DNA from: Sesamum alatum
Lineage: Eukaryota > Streptophyta > Magnoliopsida > Lamiales > Pedaliaceae
Direction: 5' to 3'
NCBI GenBank assembly: GCA_034509735.1
Contig: JACGWO010000001.1
Span: 8,820,854-8,884,853 of the forward strand
DNA: 64,000 nucleotides
Positions 36,206 to 50,125 of this stretch are shown here, piece after piece (position 1 is the first letter of the stretch; each line of letters begins with the position of its first letter). The notes below the pieces were generated by a model. The model was not told the DNA's origin. It made no database searches and saw only the letters and a program-made list of their open reading frames with translations. The position numbers were made by a program, and so were the translations under genes.

Positions 36206-39200
36206 TCTTGAGTCAAGAGTACTAGATGTAATTTGATAAATCACAGGGGGACCTATGTGTAATTTCACCAAACCTCAAGGGAGGGTGATACGATCTAATT
36301 ATCCCCTAAAAAGATTTTAAGACTGCATTTGGATGAAAGATTTTGGATTTGATGGGAGAATTTGAAGTAAGGATTTTAAATGATTTCATATTAAATGAAT
36401 TTGAAATCCATTACACGGGTACTAAATATAATTCAAAATGAAACCTCATGGATATAAAATATTTTGTAGCATAATTTATCCAAACAAATGTAATGAATTT
36501 ATTATTATGAATTTAAAATCCTTCGATTCCAATCTATCATCCAAACACAAGATAAATTTTTACCTATACTTTTATAAAACATACAATTCAATGGTTTCAC
36601 TTAATTTTATTTATAAGGTATTAATTTTTTGTTTTTGATAGAATAAAGAGAATGATAGGATATGCCTACGTGTTTTTATACATTTAATTTTATATTTTTC
36701 ATTAATATAAGATAAATTAAAACACATTGAACTAAACTATGTTTCATAAACATATTAGCAAACATTCAAAATGTTTTTTAACTATCTTGTGGACAGTGAA
36801 AATGAAAAGCAAACAAAATCAATATGTTATTTTTGTTTATCTTAGACTAATACAAAATACAAATTAAACATATTAAAAGTAGTCAAAAGCACACGCATAT
36901 CTTTATTTTTCTCTCTATATCTACTAAAAAGATAAATACAAACACCTTAACAATAAAACCAAACAAAATCTTAGTTTCTTCTTTTTCCTTTTCTTCAAGG
37001 AAAAACCACTCAAATATTTTCTTAACCAAAATAGGCTTATAAAAATATGATTGAAAAAATAGCATAAAAAATGACCATAAAAAGCTAAACTAAAATGATA
37101 AATTTCAAAAGGTCAAATTTCAAGGGGGCAAAAGGTCCATTGCATATTTAGTGCCTATCTTTAAATTTTAGTTTTTGACTGTTATTTGTTATTTACAGTC
37201 AATTTATTTCCAATTTAGTTTTTTTTTTTTTTTTTTTTAAAGTGAAGTTCTAATTTAGTTCAAGACATAAAAACAGACACTTTGAATTTATCATAGGAAA
37301 AGTGAAAAAGAAAAGGGAAAAGTGATTGGTCAAAAATATGAATCTTGGTTGGTTAATGGCTCTACTAGGAAGCACACAACAATATGCAAACAAAAAGCAA
37401 CAACTTTCACTGCAGGCACAAAATCATTGAGCCAATAAGTTATGAGCAAAGTGCGGATACTATTTGGGTGGAAACCATTTCTTAAGCCATCTTTAGAATT
37501 TCGATCGATCATGGGTATGTCCCGTCGTGACGAGAAGGTTGCGTTCTGAATCAAGGGTGATTGTGATTTCCCACCCCACGGATTATGAACTAATCAAATA
37601 AGCACCAGATAAGTTTTGACCAAAGAATTTGATTCAGGTCGAGATTAGTGATGACCTAACAACACACGTTGGATGGGATCCACTTGAGGTCCTGAAGTTG
37701 AATGATGAGGTTGGCCTGCAAAACACATCGTTAGGCTTGCGAGGTGGCCCTCAACTAAATCCTTCAATGCCTAAATCAGATTTTGTTCGAGGTTCAATAG
37801 GGTAGCAGAGCTCGATTTCACAATAATTAATGCATTTCTTGTCAAATAGGGCAACTAGTACTTATAGAGGGCCAACTGTCAGAACTTGTACAAAGCCACA
37901 TGTCACTTTGAGAGCTCTTGGACAATGAAGGTATCAATAGTTAAACACCAGATTCTCATTCTGCTTGGTGATTTTATGATTCTGGAGGGGTAAAAACGTT
38001 AAGTGGAGTTCTTTTCACCATTAACCCCCATCAAAATTCAAGTACAATCCTATTGATATCCTTTTCGATGAGTTCATGATTGTTAAATTTGAGAGTGCAC
38101 TCAATTATTGTGAAGCAATATTCATGTGTGGTGGGCTGGAGGGTGTGGAAAGCATGCACTAATACTAGCAAAATTGGTTGAGGTAACAAATTACAAGCAA
38201 AAATTTCTGAAAAACTAATAGGTTCCATTTGTAGGGGTGTTTGGGATGCATATGGCTTTTTCAGCGGCCAAGAATTCATACAATGCATCCTCAACTCATT
38301 CTGATCCTAAATTCAGTTTCAGCTTATGGTCAGCAGACAGCTCATTCAAGACTTTAGTGGCTTGAAAGCTACATCAGTCATAACAATAATCCTCAGCCAT
38401 ATTATTGTTGTGTCCCTGTCCTAGACTTCCACTCCTACCACTTTGCTTTTGGCTTGTGGACACAAAAGTATCAACACTTTATTGTCGTTCGATAAAATTT
38501 GAAAATTATCAAACACTTTGTAGCATCTTATAAACTCACCAAACCTTCTTAAACGCATTCAAATTTAACCCGGTTAAAAATAAAGCCAAGCTAAATTAGA
38601 AATATTAACGCCTGACAAATATTCAAACAAGCTTAAATAAGAACACGTTCACCTCGGACTCGACTCATTTACCTTTAGACACAACATGAAAGAATCATCC
38701 CACAGAAGCCTGCATTTTCACTCTTTGCTTCTCCTGTGGAAAACTCTCAGTCATTTAACAGAACAAGAGACTTTATGACATAGGACCGTTTTGTTGACAT
38801 TACTGTTCTCCTCATAGTTTATAAGAGGCATCAATCATGTCAAGTTGTAAACAGAATCCTTCCACATATCACCCCCCAGATAAATGCATAAAGATTACAT
38901 CATAAGTCCGATGACACAGAAATGAATTGATTCTACGGAAAAGCAAAAGACCTCAATCAATCAAAAATACTAAAACACAACATATGGATCTTACAGCCGA
39001 ATAATAACACCACCTACGGTAGAGAAATCATTAAACCTTCGAACCAAATCATACACCAACTCCTTTAAGATAACTGAATTTGCAGTAACCACTTGCATAT
39101 GTAAAGCTCAAGGAAGCCTAGCTAGTATTCTCGCAAAATCCCAGCTAAGTTCAATCATGAATAAATTGCGGCTATTGGTAGACGTTCTTCCCCGAGAGAC

Positions 39201-39263
39201 CATTGCGTAAAATAGAGAGATCATTATCATATCTTACTTTTCGGGGCAAGGTGAAGAAGTTTC
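36206..39263. other. Intergenic between SAM gene and VPS11
   Basis: No gene recognised. At 36232-36305 a GGGGGACC...GGGAGGGTGATA...AATTATCCCC stretch looks like one end of a MITE-like repeat. At about 37555-38020 words such as CTGCAAAACACATCGTTAGG and GAGGTGGCCCTCAAC, and a drop in AT content, resemble the LTR of a decayed plant retrotransposon (weak). The last few hundred bases are probably the VPS11 3' UTR. Confidence 0.4.
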
Positions 39264-42200
39264 TCAGAAATTGCCGTTGGAATAATCATTGGTTGGTGTA
39301 AGAGATTCAGCAGGTCCTTTGCTAGTTTTGCTGATGATTCCCTTACCAAAATACTCAGCAATCACAGAAAAGCCGTCCTTTGATGTTTTGACTTGCTGGA
39401 AGAAGAGATCTTGGTCTTTAGAATTCTGTTCTAAGTTTCTCTTCTTTTCTAGAACAGCTCTGTACTCAGGAGCACACTCGGGACATTCTTTTTCATTGTC
39501 ACCGAGACAGCGTTGATGGAATGAGTGCATGCACATAAAATGGACAGCAGGAAGGTCAAGAGTGAAAGTGCAAGCCGTGCACTTGCTGAGCTGGAAAATC
39601 CTCGCGTTTGTTCTAAGATCCTGGATTTCTTTTCTCATTGCTGATGTTTCCTCCTGCATAAAGAGAAACGAACGGTAAGCACGTCTTTCCACCCACTTGA
39701 GATGAAAGAAACACTACAGCATTCAAGGACCAGCCAAGAAAACTAAAGAAATGATGAGCAAAGTGTACAAGCGTGCACATACACACACACAAAGGAAAAG
39801 GGGACAAATGGTATAAGAGTGTTCTAGTATCTGCTGACTGACCACTTGGTACCATACAGATCTTCCCATCATAGGTTTCAAGGACCAAACGAATGAATGT
39901 ATACTCCCTCCAGTAATAAGAATCCGTTGCCTTTCTTTTTCTGGATGTACATACATGTTGCATATTATTTTCTAAATTTCCTTTTCATGTGTTTCTTCAA
40001 ATGGGGTGCGACGTTAGTAAAAAAATCTTGATATTGCTGGTCAAAAGACTCAAAGAGATATCTGATCCACGTCAGACTTGGCTATTTCAAACAAAGGAGG
40101 GAGTATATCAGCTTTTACCAGAGGCACGAGCCTATCATTTAGCTACAACACACAAGCCATTCATAATCCTTTAGTAGTCTACAACAGATGAACAGGCTGG
40201 CAGATAGAGTGTCACAAGCAGAAGATGAAGGGGAGAAGAAATGGGAAACCATAGTCCCCTGGAAAGACTTATGGCAGGCAAACCTTTTCAGTGGTGAAAA
40301 AGTTAAGAAATGATGTCACTGGGATTTTGACCATCATTTAAGATGTAAACACCCCGAAGTCATACACATCTTTTATAATCCAGCTTAGATATACTTGTCA
40401 GTTGAATGACATAAATACTATGTGCAATCTATCAAACTGAGGCAATCTAGATCACATTAAGTTTGTAACTCATTACTGAGAATTTAATCTTCAACGAACA
40501 TAATGTAATCTATAGGCAGACATGTACTGCGGGAACATTTGCAGCTTGGAGCAAGAAGAAAGAGAAGAAAAAGAGAAGGATGATAACATGTATTGAAACA
40601 GAAAAGTCATAATTTTATTAAACTGCCAGTAACGCTTGAAGACTTCTAAGCACCAATTAAGTACCTAACCTAGAACCTAAAACTCAAAAAAATAAAGAGG
40701 ACGAAAAGAAAATTTTCAGCAGGAAGCCCAGGTGTGAACTCAGATGGAGCAATAATCCTCTGCAATAAGGTCGGTGTATGTTTCGATAGAGGAAAATTTT
40801 TAAAATAAGTTACTGGACTATCAACAAAGTCCAGTTCTTTACTTATTGCTGAGTTCTTGTCACCTTGGACCAAACTCTAGCTCATAAGGACTTGTGCAAA
40901 ACAGATGATGTCTAGAGATCATGGAATCTAAGGGGAGTTCTCATCTATCTTTACCATTAGGGAAAGATCATGTTTGCTAAAACCACATTTAGTAAGATCA
41001 GTTGTTAAGGAAACTAATAAACTTTAATTTTAAATGCTAAAAAATATTAAATATCAAATGATTCTTCACTCCAATAGCTTCAGATTCTAGATAAGGTGGT
41101 CATTCAACATTGATACAACATTGTATCAGAGCCGGGTCAAACAACGGGTCCAAAACTCAAATCTCATCAAGGCCAATTCACGATGAAGAGTTTCATGTGC
41201 TAGGCTTCAAAAAAAGATTTACACCCATCACGTGAGATGATGTGTTAAAGATATAAATTTCAAATAAGTCTTCTTTATTTAAAATTTAAGATGAGGTAGT
41301 CATTCAACATTTATTTTTCTGAAACCAAGTTAACTCTGGAAGGAGATGATTAAAGTGACAATTAAGATACGTTAAGACTATGAGCAATAACCTGATACTT
41401 TTCGATAGCTATTCGATCCTCCTCAATCAGCTTTGACTCCTGTTCCAGCTTCTGAGCTATGTAATCTTTAATAACAGAAAGTGTAAGGCATGGATTTCTC
41501 GACAAGGTTTGAACAACTATAATTGGAGGCAAGATATCATCCCTCTCTATGTAAGTCAAAACTTCTTTAACCTCTTTGGAGCAATCTTCTCCCAGTTCAC
41601 CAAAGTACTTTAATACATCAGCCCAAAGAGAAGGATCACCACCCTTACCCGAATTCCCTAGTCTCTGGCAGCATGCAATTAAACCTTCATGATCATGTGC
41701 CTGCATATAACAGGCAATCACCTCCTTATATAGTTTCAACTTCTCATATAGAAACAAGAGACCTGCTTTAAAAGAGTTCATTTCGCACAAAATAATCGCA
41801 AGATCAACATCATACAGTGGCTGCTCCTGATCAGACGGCCATGCACTTTTGAGCAAGAGCAGCCCCTTTTGATGTCTCTCCTGGCGATCTTTCTCCTCAT
41901 TCGCAGCATCGGAGTTCATTCTTCCATTAGATTTTGCTCTTGATGTTGCACCAGCACGTGATCCTCTATCTGCTCTAAGGTTACCATTTTCAGTGTTGCC
42001 AGTTTGTGAAAGAGATGGAAAGTCCAAGTCATGAGACAAGTATAACTCCAATAGGGTGTTATGAATTTCAACTTGAGCAGGCGAGTCCTTCACTTTGTTG
42101 GTGTATTTCTCGAGAAACTCCATAAGTGACTGTGGATGATGCACGAAGATATTGAGAAAATCAACCGGAGAAGGCAACATGGATAAAAAGGTTCCGCTTG

Positions 42201-44571
42201 AGGATCCTCTTTTGGCCGGTTCTCCTTCTTCAGTACAAAGCCTCATCAGTATTTGAATTGTTTCCTTTGGCTTGTGCTCTAAGAGAATTTTTCCATACTC
42301 TTTAACAGTCACCCCAGCTTGACTTGGCTCAAGACTATTTATGTACTGCAATGCTTCATCATATCTATCTAAGTCCTCAAGTAAAATCTTCAAGTACCAT
42401 TCATGTCTCCCAGACTTCTTAGCGACATACATTGCATGCTCGTGGTAATTGGCAGCTCGGCATACCCTTATAGCAGTTTCCACATCAAATTTGTGTTCCC
42501 CCACCCCATCCTCACTTTTAATGAATAAATTCAGCTTCTCAACATCTTTCAGTTTGGTATAACAGTTAAGCAAAAGAGTGGTGTGATCTTTGGACGCAAG
42601 TCCCTTCTCGTGTAACTTCTCCAAGTAATTTGTTAGGTTGTAAATTCTCTGTGCATCCAAAAACTTTTGTATGACATATGAAGGTTCGAGATGGCCAATA
42701 GTATGGATGTACTGAGCCATTGCTTCATCATAGTTTTGTTTGCTATACAAATGATCACCGTATTTCCTTAGCACTTCAGCAGTTGCCACGGCATCAGCTT
42801 GCTGGCTCTGGACAAGATTAATAGCTACTGTGTATAGGTTTTTCTTGAAAAGCATATCTAACTTGCTTTCCATATCCTTCTCCACAATAAAAAGAGCAGA
42901 TTTGTCTGCCATTATTAGTACTATGTTACCCCACTCACAGAGCATGTGAGAAACTTCTTGAACTGCTATACTATGCGCTATTAGACGGTTCTTCAGATCA
43001 TAAATGTTGAAAGTATTCTTGCCAGTTCTTTGATCAGCAATAACACACAAAAGATAACCACGAAACCAGCCAAGGAACTTTTTCTCTCCCTCGAAGGCCC
43101 AACAAGGTCCTCGACCATCAACTTCATAAAAATAGACAGCTTCATGCCGACCAATTATCAGCTCCTGATTCCAATACAAAGACCAAGCATTTTCAATGGT
43201 AATGAAACAACATGAAGTGAAGTTCATGTAAAATATAAAAAGGACACAAAAAATAAAGAGAGTAGCCTACCGAGCGGTCGCTCATGGCCACACTAGCAGT
43301 TTCTGAACCAATCTCATCAAGTATTTTCCCTGTAGGTGTTTGCGTCTGCAAATTAAACAAACTAACTGAACTTGGAGTTACGGCAAAGAGTTGAAACGCT
43401 TGACCATCAACTTGGAACCCAAGACCCGTAACAGCTGAATGAGTTTTGCCTGATTTAGCACTGTCAACCTCAAGCTTGAACCGCTTAATTCGTTCACGGG
43501 CAATGTCACCTTGAATGCAATAAATACATCCATTGTCCAGCCCAAGGGCAATAAATATAATTGGTGGAGCTTCCTCAAAAACTGAAAAAGATGTAATCTG
43601 TAGAACAGCCATGTCAGGTATCTTATTTTGCAAAAGTAGCCCGATATTGACGCAACCAATTGAAATAAGAAACTTCCATCACTTCATATAAACTTGGAAC
43701 GCGTGCATATGCAATAACAAGTTTATTGATAAAGCTACAGAAAACTGTACCTTTGCTTCAGGAAATTGGTTTGTAAATATCCGCAAAATCTGAACACACT
43801 CTGGTCTTGATGCACTCGAACCCTCTTCTTGCCTTTTATCGAGGTCAAAAACCTTAAGAAATGCAGCCGCTTGCTGCGGTGGCATTTGCTCATCCTCTCC
43901 CACTGTCACTAAACAGTTCCGTTGCTGGTTCATCAGCACAGAACAAAATTTTGCATAAGATTTTGAGCACCACAAATCAATGAAAGGAAAACACAAATTA
44001 ATATAGCAACTTGAGCTAAACCGCTCCAGTAGCCAGAGTTAATTGAAAATTAAAGCAGTATTAGTTTATGTGAAGCCAATAATGGTTTAGTTACTGAAAT
44101 AAAAGCAGCATGATCAGTTGATCATTATGAGACATACAACTCAATAGAAGAAATAATGATGAAAGCATAAGAAAGCGCCCCAGAGACTATACTCCATTAG
44201 CCCAGAGTTAACCATAAAATCCAGCACCACTAGTATTGTCCCCCCAAAATTAAGCAAAACCCAAATTTCTAAGTTGGTGCCGATAAACCCCACGATCAAA
44301 TTGGACATAATCAGATGAATAAACATACATACACATATAAAATTGCAAATATTTATACCTTGAGTTGCTGCAGGAAGAGAACCGAGGAGGAGTGAGCAGG
44401 GAAAGAGTACTGAAGCTGGAGGCCGCGATCGAGCAGCGAAACGGTACCGTCCTGTAAACCCAGCACGATCCTGCCTCTGCCGCTGGAACAGCATTGGATT
44501 TCACCCTCTATCTCATCCGGAATTTTGGTCTTTTTCTCCTCGAAAAAGTCGAATTTCCTCCACTGATACAT
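39264..44571 (-). CDS. VPS11: Vacuolar protein sorting 11 (HOPS/CORVET core subunit)
   Basis: Core subunit of the class C Vps complexes that tether endosomes and vacuoles before SNARE fusion. Exons on the minus strand are 44571-44359, 43924-43751, 43597-43271, 43164-41392 and 39653-39264, all joining in phase 0, giving 958 residues (about 932 in Arabidopsis, from memory). The N-terminal part (MYQWRKFDFFEEKKTKIPDE onward) is the beta-propeller. The middle is the alpha-solenoid with the clathrin-type repeat (about 390-560). A short coiled coil precedes a RING-H2 finger with C854, C857, C870, H872, H875, C878, C886 and C889. The C-terminus reads DGFSVIAEYFGKGIISKTSK and then a short variable tail. 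Intron 4 (1.74 kb) contains a miniature LTR element. No break is seen. Confidence 0.95.
41030..41313 (+). mobile_element. Miniature LTR retroelement (SMART/TRIM-like) in VPS11 intron 4
   Basis: Two short direct repeats end GATAAGGTGGTCATTCAACA (about 41091-41110) and GATGAGGTAGTCATTCAACA (about 41291-41310). Soon after the first comes TTGTATCAGAGCCGGG, close to the TGGTATCAGAGCC primer-binding site that pairs with initiator tRNA-Met. The second begins near TGTTAAAGATATAAAT and is preceded by CACGTGAGATGA, where such elements carry a polypurine tract. The whole element is under 300 bp, has no ORF and lies antisense to VPS11. Confidence 0.6.
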
Positions 44572-45356
44572 TATTTCTGATAATATATCTTAATATATAC
44601 CCTAGCAATGATCAAATTCCAAGAGTAGGCTTATCATGTACATATGTACGTCGATCTATCATAGAAGATAGACGGTGGAGGCGAAGATGAAGGTGAAGGT
44701 GGAGACAGCGGTGGTTGTGGTGGTGGAAAGTGACGAGCAAAGACCGCGGATGGGGTTGCGCCGGTGAGGACAGAACATGGCGTGGGCTCACCAGGCGACT
44801 TCTTTATTTGTGTGTACACAAATTACAATTTAGTCCCTAAATTATTATCCTTTCACAATGCAGTACAATCGAATCGTAGTAAAAGTTTAAATTTAATTAA
44901 TTTAATTTATAAGCCAAAATATTATATGAAATTCCGAATCAAATTAATGGCTTCAGTTAATAATTGAATTATTCTATGATATTCTGGTAAATTGATTTTA
45001 TTTTAAAAATTAAAGATCAATATTTTGCTTTTTTATTTTTTGATAAATAAAAAGAAATACTATAAAGTAAGTCATAGATATGAAAACATGCTGATAAAAG
45101 TTAAATTTATAAAGTATATGAGGATAATAATTAGATTTTAGGTATGATCCGATTAATTAAAAAAATTTAAAAAAATGAATATCAAAATAAGTTTTTTGGG
45201 TCAATTTTGTTATGTACCAAAAAAATTTATTTTGATTCGATTCGATCAATTTATTGAAATACAAATTTCACCTTTTTTTGGAAAAATTCTTTTATATGTA
45301 TACGATGTGAAAATATTTAAGAATGAGATTTGAGACACGTTAGTATATGAATTTAT
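44572..45356. other. VPS11 upstream region
   Basis: About 44640-44800 is GC-richer and, on the minus strand, rich in CCACCACCACAACC and CTTCACCTTC words. It is the likely 5' leader and core promoter of VPS11. Further right the DNA is AT-rich spacer with no feature I can support. Confidence 0.45.
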
Positions 45357-45615
45357 AGGATAAATTATATCGACATCCCTTGGAGTTATATCTAATTATA
45401 CAAATACTCTTTGTCTTGTGCGAAGCTACAAGTACATCTCTTGAGTTTGTAATTATAATTATAAATATACCATCTATTTGATGACAAAATTTTACACAAA
45501 CACCCCTTAGATGCATTGCATTAACGCCCCCCTCGAGGGAAATATCTATAATTTTATAAAAGATGGAGGATATTTGTGTAATTAAGCCTAATCTCAGGAT
45601 TGTGCATGTCTATTA
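45357..45615. mobile_element. MITE-like inverted-repeat element
   Basis: The left end GGATAAATTATATCGACATC pairs with the reverse complement of the right end (GGGTAATAGACATGCACAAT). Further in, both sides carry TAATTAYACAAATA. About 260 bp, non-coding. Confidence 0.5.
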
Positions 45616-46823
45616 CCCAAAATTTATATGATATTGATGTGGAGTTATTCAAATTTATTTCTTACTTCCACATCGAAGTTAAATAAATATTTTTTATTTT
45701 TTATTATTTTGATAAATAGTTTATCCATTCAATGGAAATATATACAATAAAAATTTCTTTTGCTCCATTCATCATTATATATAGGGTTAAATACACCTAA
45801 AAAATTGCAGTAGAATTTTTCCCCCCATTCAAGTTTTATTGTAAGTTTGTCATAAAGTTACTAATTTTGATTTGTCTCTAAAATGAGTAATAAATGGAAA
45901 TTAATAACTTTAAAATAAACTTACAATTAAACCTGGCGGAAAAAAAAAAAAAAAAAAAAAAAACCTTTTGCAATTTTTTCAAGCTTTTAGCTTGATTTTT
46001 CGGGTATAATTTGCTTTTTTTTTTTCTTTGTACAAGTGTACATACCAACTCATATATATATATATATATGCGTTTAGGAGGCAAAATATCAAATAATAAT
46101 AATAATCTCCGATGCATATTTCCAAGAGTCGTAAAAGACTAGATTAGCACTAGTCTAACAATTTTGCTAATTGCATTAAGTCAAATAACAATAACATTTT
46201 TTATACGTTTCAAACATTAAGGTGGTCCGCAACACTAGGCATACTTTGAGAATGCTAAGTGTAATCAGTCCTAACACAATTTGTTTAAATAATTATCTTT
46301 GTATTAGAACAAATTAGAATAGAGATACTCTTAGTCTCCTATCTGTTTGGCTTTTGTGATTGAACAGTTCAAATCTATATTTAGCCCATTGCAAACGATA
46401 ATCTTCTCTATTTACTTTGTGAAATTACTCCAACACATTACTCAAAAGACATATAGAGAATTCTTTTAGATCGACCTTATTGAATCAAAACAGAATAAAC
46501 CCGACCGACTGATATTCGACCGATAATTACCCACCTCACAACCACTTGAGCATTTCATCATGACAAATGGCTTGCATGCAAAAACACAGTAGGTGAGAAT
46601 AAATGTGAGTATTATTATTATAGGTCTCTTACATCATGCTAAAAAACCAGTTTGATGTTCATTGTTTCAATTGCCCACCAAATTTTGTTGCAATGTTAGT
46701 GATGAAGAAGAGGTGGGCTTTGTCACATATACTTATCACCTTTGGGATACAACAAATTAAGTTAGGTGGTATGTGACCTAATTAATTATCACCCTCCTCT
46801 TTATTAGGGTTTTATTTTCAATT
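45616..46823. other. AT-rich spacer
   Basis: Contains an A-run near 45940-45963 and a (TA)n run near 46053-46069. No gene or RNA seen. Confidence 0.5.
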
Positions 46824-47045
46824 AATTTGGTCGGAAATTGCATGTAACTTGCACATGATCCAATCAAATTGGAGATTCTCGACTATATGATGATGTGGCA
46901 GTCCAGCTAGGTTGCCAAGTTGTCCCTTTTTGGCACCTATTATTCTAATAAAAATTGCCACCTCAGTTGGACTTGATTCATCATAATGGTCGGAATCTCT
47001 TATTTAATTGGGTCATGTGCAAGTCACATATAATTATTTGGTGCT
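46824..47045. mobile_element. MITE-like element with long inverted ends
   Basis: The left arm has ATGTAACTTGCACATGATCC and the right arm, reverse-complemented, has ATGTGACTTGCACATGACCC. Both continue into GAGATTC-YCGAC and ATGATGA words, so the arms are about 60-70 bp with an inner unpaired part. No coding potential. Confidence 0.65.
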
Positions 47046-48958
47046 GAAAAAAGAACTAAAATTGCTCAAATTATAGAGTTACAGGACTAAATATATACTT
47101 ATTTTTCTCATACTATTCCCCATTTTTTACTTATGTAATAAGTAATATTTCAATCATTTTTTGAATTCATAATATGTTATAAATTAAAGAAAATAATTGT
47201 GAAAGATGTAAAGTAATTGAATAAAAAATCCATTGTTAACAAGGGCAAATGATGGTTACATTTAAACATGTAAGAAATTATCTATTAGGGTTGTAATTGG
47301 CAAACTCGATGATGCGTGTGTTTAAAATTTTAGGATACATATATAATTAAAGGTATTTACTAATTTTTTTTATGTGACTCAAGTATTTTTTTAACTATTT
47401 TAATGTACTTTCGATCATTATGATAAGTGAAAAGAAAAATATTTTTTTATGTGAATCAAGTATTTTTTTAACTATTTTAATGTACTTTCTTCATTATGAT
47501 AAGTAAAAAAGAATTAAATGCAAGAGATAAAAAATAAAAACTCGATAATGATTGAGTGAGAGAAAAGAGAATACAAACAGAAAAAGTAAAAATGAAAAAG
47601 ATATATATAGATGTTACATTTTTAAATAAGGGTAATTTAATTAATTTATTTAAAAACGCACCAAATTAGTTATTTAGGATACTGGTACTTTATACATAGT
47701 ACTAGTTAACGGAGCACACTCAATACATATGCATAATTCAAAATTTCATTATATTTCTTTGATTATATAAAATAGAACCCAAAACAAAAAAACTTATCAT
47801 CAAAACAGATAATTTCTTAATTAATTTCATTAATTTTAAATGTCCATAAATAGAATATCATTAATAGAAAAAATAAATAAAAAGACTGTCATTTTGGACA
47901 AAAATAAATATGCTTGAGTGTATTTGAGTTAATACATATTTTCTCAACCAAAACTAGTTATTTTAAACCCTCATATTTAATAAATGGTGCGAGTAATGGG
48001 CACACTTATACGTGTGCAAAATAATAATATACATATTTAACAATATAAAATTTAAAATAAAATAAAGTAGTAATGAATATTAGTAGTTACAATTATACTT
48101 TCATAATTGTCAATAAGGCCTAACTTCGTTGATGAAACTGAAGCACCAATGTAAGTGTATTAATTTACTTTAATAATAATTGTTGGTATGCTATAATAGT
48201 AGTTGTTGGTTAGTTATACATAATTGATATTGATAATTGATTTATTAGTTGTTTATAATTCATGATGTAATTGTAATTAATTTACTTAAAAGAGAAAAAT
48301 TATACTTTCACAATTAATAATTAAAAACTAGTATATATTGCATACTCAAATATGTGTGCATATTTAATTTTAAATTTAAAAAACTAATTATTATATTAAA
48401 ATATTATTATTATTTCAATAAAATATTTTATTTTAATAAATAAAAAGTGTAAAAAGGTTATGAGAACTTATTTCAAAACCTGAGAGAACAAAAAGGGATG
48501 TGGAGTTCAAAAGAGGGAGAAAAATAAAAATTAATTAACAGGCCACGAAATGGTGAAACACAAAAAAAGTGCTCTCCCTTAATACTAATTAGTGCGTGTT
48601 GTACTTAATTGAGTGTTCATAGTTAAATAAAAAATAAAAAATTATTATTTGTTTTTAAAATTGTATTTTAATTTTAGTTAAAGAATTAAAAATGTTAAAA
48701 TTAAAAAAGAATATAAGAAAATTATTAGAAGTTAAAGTTAATAGAAGTTGAGAAGAGTTGTTGAACTTGGAGGTTATAAAAAAGAGAGATATTTTTCAAA
48801 AATATTGATAAAATAATGTCAAAAATAAAAACTATAAAAGTAAATTAAAAAGTGAGACCAAAAGAGTATTCTCACTTAACAATAAAGTATAGATTAAAAA
48901 TATAAATTACATGTATCAATTAATAGCATATATAATTTCGAGTTTTTAAAGGGAATAA
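47046..48958. other. AT-rich spacer
   Basis: No gene seen. A 40-bp word with TTTTTTATGTGAATCAAGTA and TTTTTTTAACTATTTTAATG occurs twice in tandem near 47368-47500. Confidence 0.5.
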
Positions 48959-49233
48959 CTTTCATGTTAAAACTTTCAGGAAAAATGTAATTTTAGTTGT
49001 AGAATTTTGGGGGTGATATTTTTGATTCTATACGAATTGATTTACAGGAATTAGATCATATACAAATCACATGCAATTTTCCAGCTAAATTGGTCGGAAA
49101 AGTACTAAAATTGCCAAAATTTGAAAACTACAACACTAAATTGTGAGAATTAATTCGTGCAGTACAAAAAATAACATCCTCTAAATTGCAGGACTAAAAT
49201 CTCATTTCCCCCTGAAACTTTTATGTTAAGGCT
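48959..49233. mobile_element. MITE-like inverted-repeat element
   Basis: The left arm CATGTTAAAACTTTCAGG faces the reverse complement of the right arm, TTAACATAAAAGTTTCAGG. Both continue into AATGTAATTTTAGT / AATGAGATTTTAGT. Inner sequence TTGGTCGGAAAAGTACTAAA resembles the element at 46824, so the two may be one family. Confidence 0.6.
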
Positions 49234-49457
49234 AACTATGCTAAATTGCGTAAATTGGGCTTTCTATTCCAAATTTTATAGTATCTTCTATTTTATTTAA
49301 CATACATACTTTAAAGTTCAATTTCTCATTAAATAAAATTAATGACACAACCTTTATACACATTACTTGTGTATGTTAACTGAAAATACCAAATTCTATA
49401 ATATTTTCTATTCTATTTAATATATACATCTTAAAATAAAAGTTTACCTTAAATAAA

Positions 49458-49918
49458 AGGGTTAATTACACTAAGACCCCTCTGAAAATGTGAAAATATG
49501 CTTTTCCAAAAAGAATTTTTAAAATTATACCTACACCCCTTCAAAAAAATTCACCGTTTACACCTGAACCCTTTTATTTGGGTTTGGACAGAAAATAATG
49601 ACGTTAACAAAAAAATTATATAAATTTTTAATTTTACCTTTCATTCAACATTTACATGCAATAATTTTGTACTTATAAAGAGAAAAATATAATGATATTA
49701 ACCTCACTCTCTCTCTATATATATTACATTTATCCCGTTATACGTATAAAAATATACATGAAAATATTAAATGAGATAAGCATAATCTATCCAAACGACG
49801 GAAGGAGATCTGTGGTGTAATCAGAGACTTTTCAAAGAGGATTGTAGGCATAATTTTTAACTTAGGAGGGAAAATGTAATTTTACATTTTTATAGGGGAT
49901 TTAAGTATAATTAACTCT
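49458..49918. mobile_element. MITE-like element with target-site duplication and an empty-site paralog
   Basis: Terminal inverted repeats read AGGGTTAATTACACTAAGAC and (reverse complement of the right end) AGAGTTAATTATACTTAAAT. The element is bounded by direct repeats AAATAAA at 49451-49457 and 49919-49925. The flanking DNA is a tandem duplicate of 49265-49380, in which AAATAAA (49331-49337) occurs once with no insert. That copy is the empty site. About 461 bp, non-coding. Confidence 0.75.
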
Positions 49919-50125
49919 AAATAAAATGAATAACACAACGTTTATACAAAAACGTCCATTTGTTAATTGGAATTAACATAGAGGATGAACAAGTATTTGC
50001 GCTGTAATTATCCCAGTATAACTTTATGAAGTTCCAAGAAGTTCACTTGCTTTAAACTGCAGAGATGGAAAAAGAAGAGAGATGAATGGTGGGATCGGTG
50101 CGTTTATTTGCATGTGTAGGTATAC

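Noticed and set aside
36883..37065. Minus-strand ORF with KEKEETK and FVFIFLVD segments
   Set aside because: AT-rich low-complexity spacer; no homology recognised and no promoter or splice context.
44634..44819. Possible upstream ORF in the VPS11 leader
   Set aside because: The reading frame begins with GTG, not ATG, and has no in-frame ATG; proline-rich content simply reflects a CCA/CTT-rich leader.
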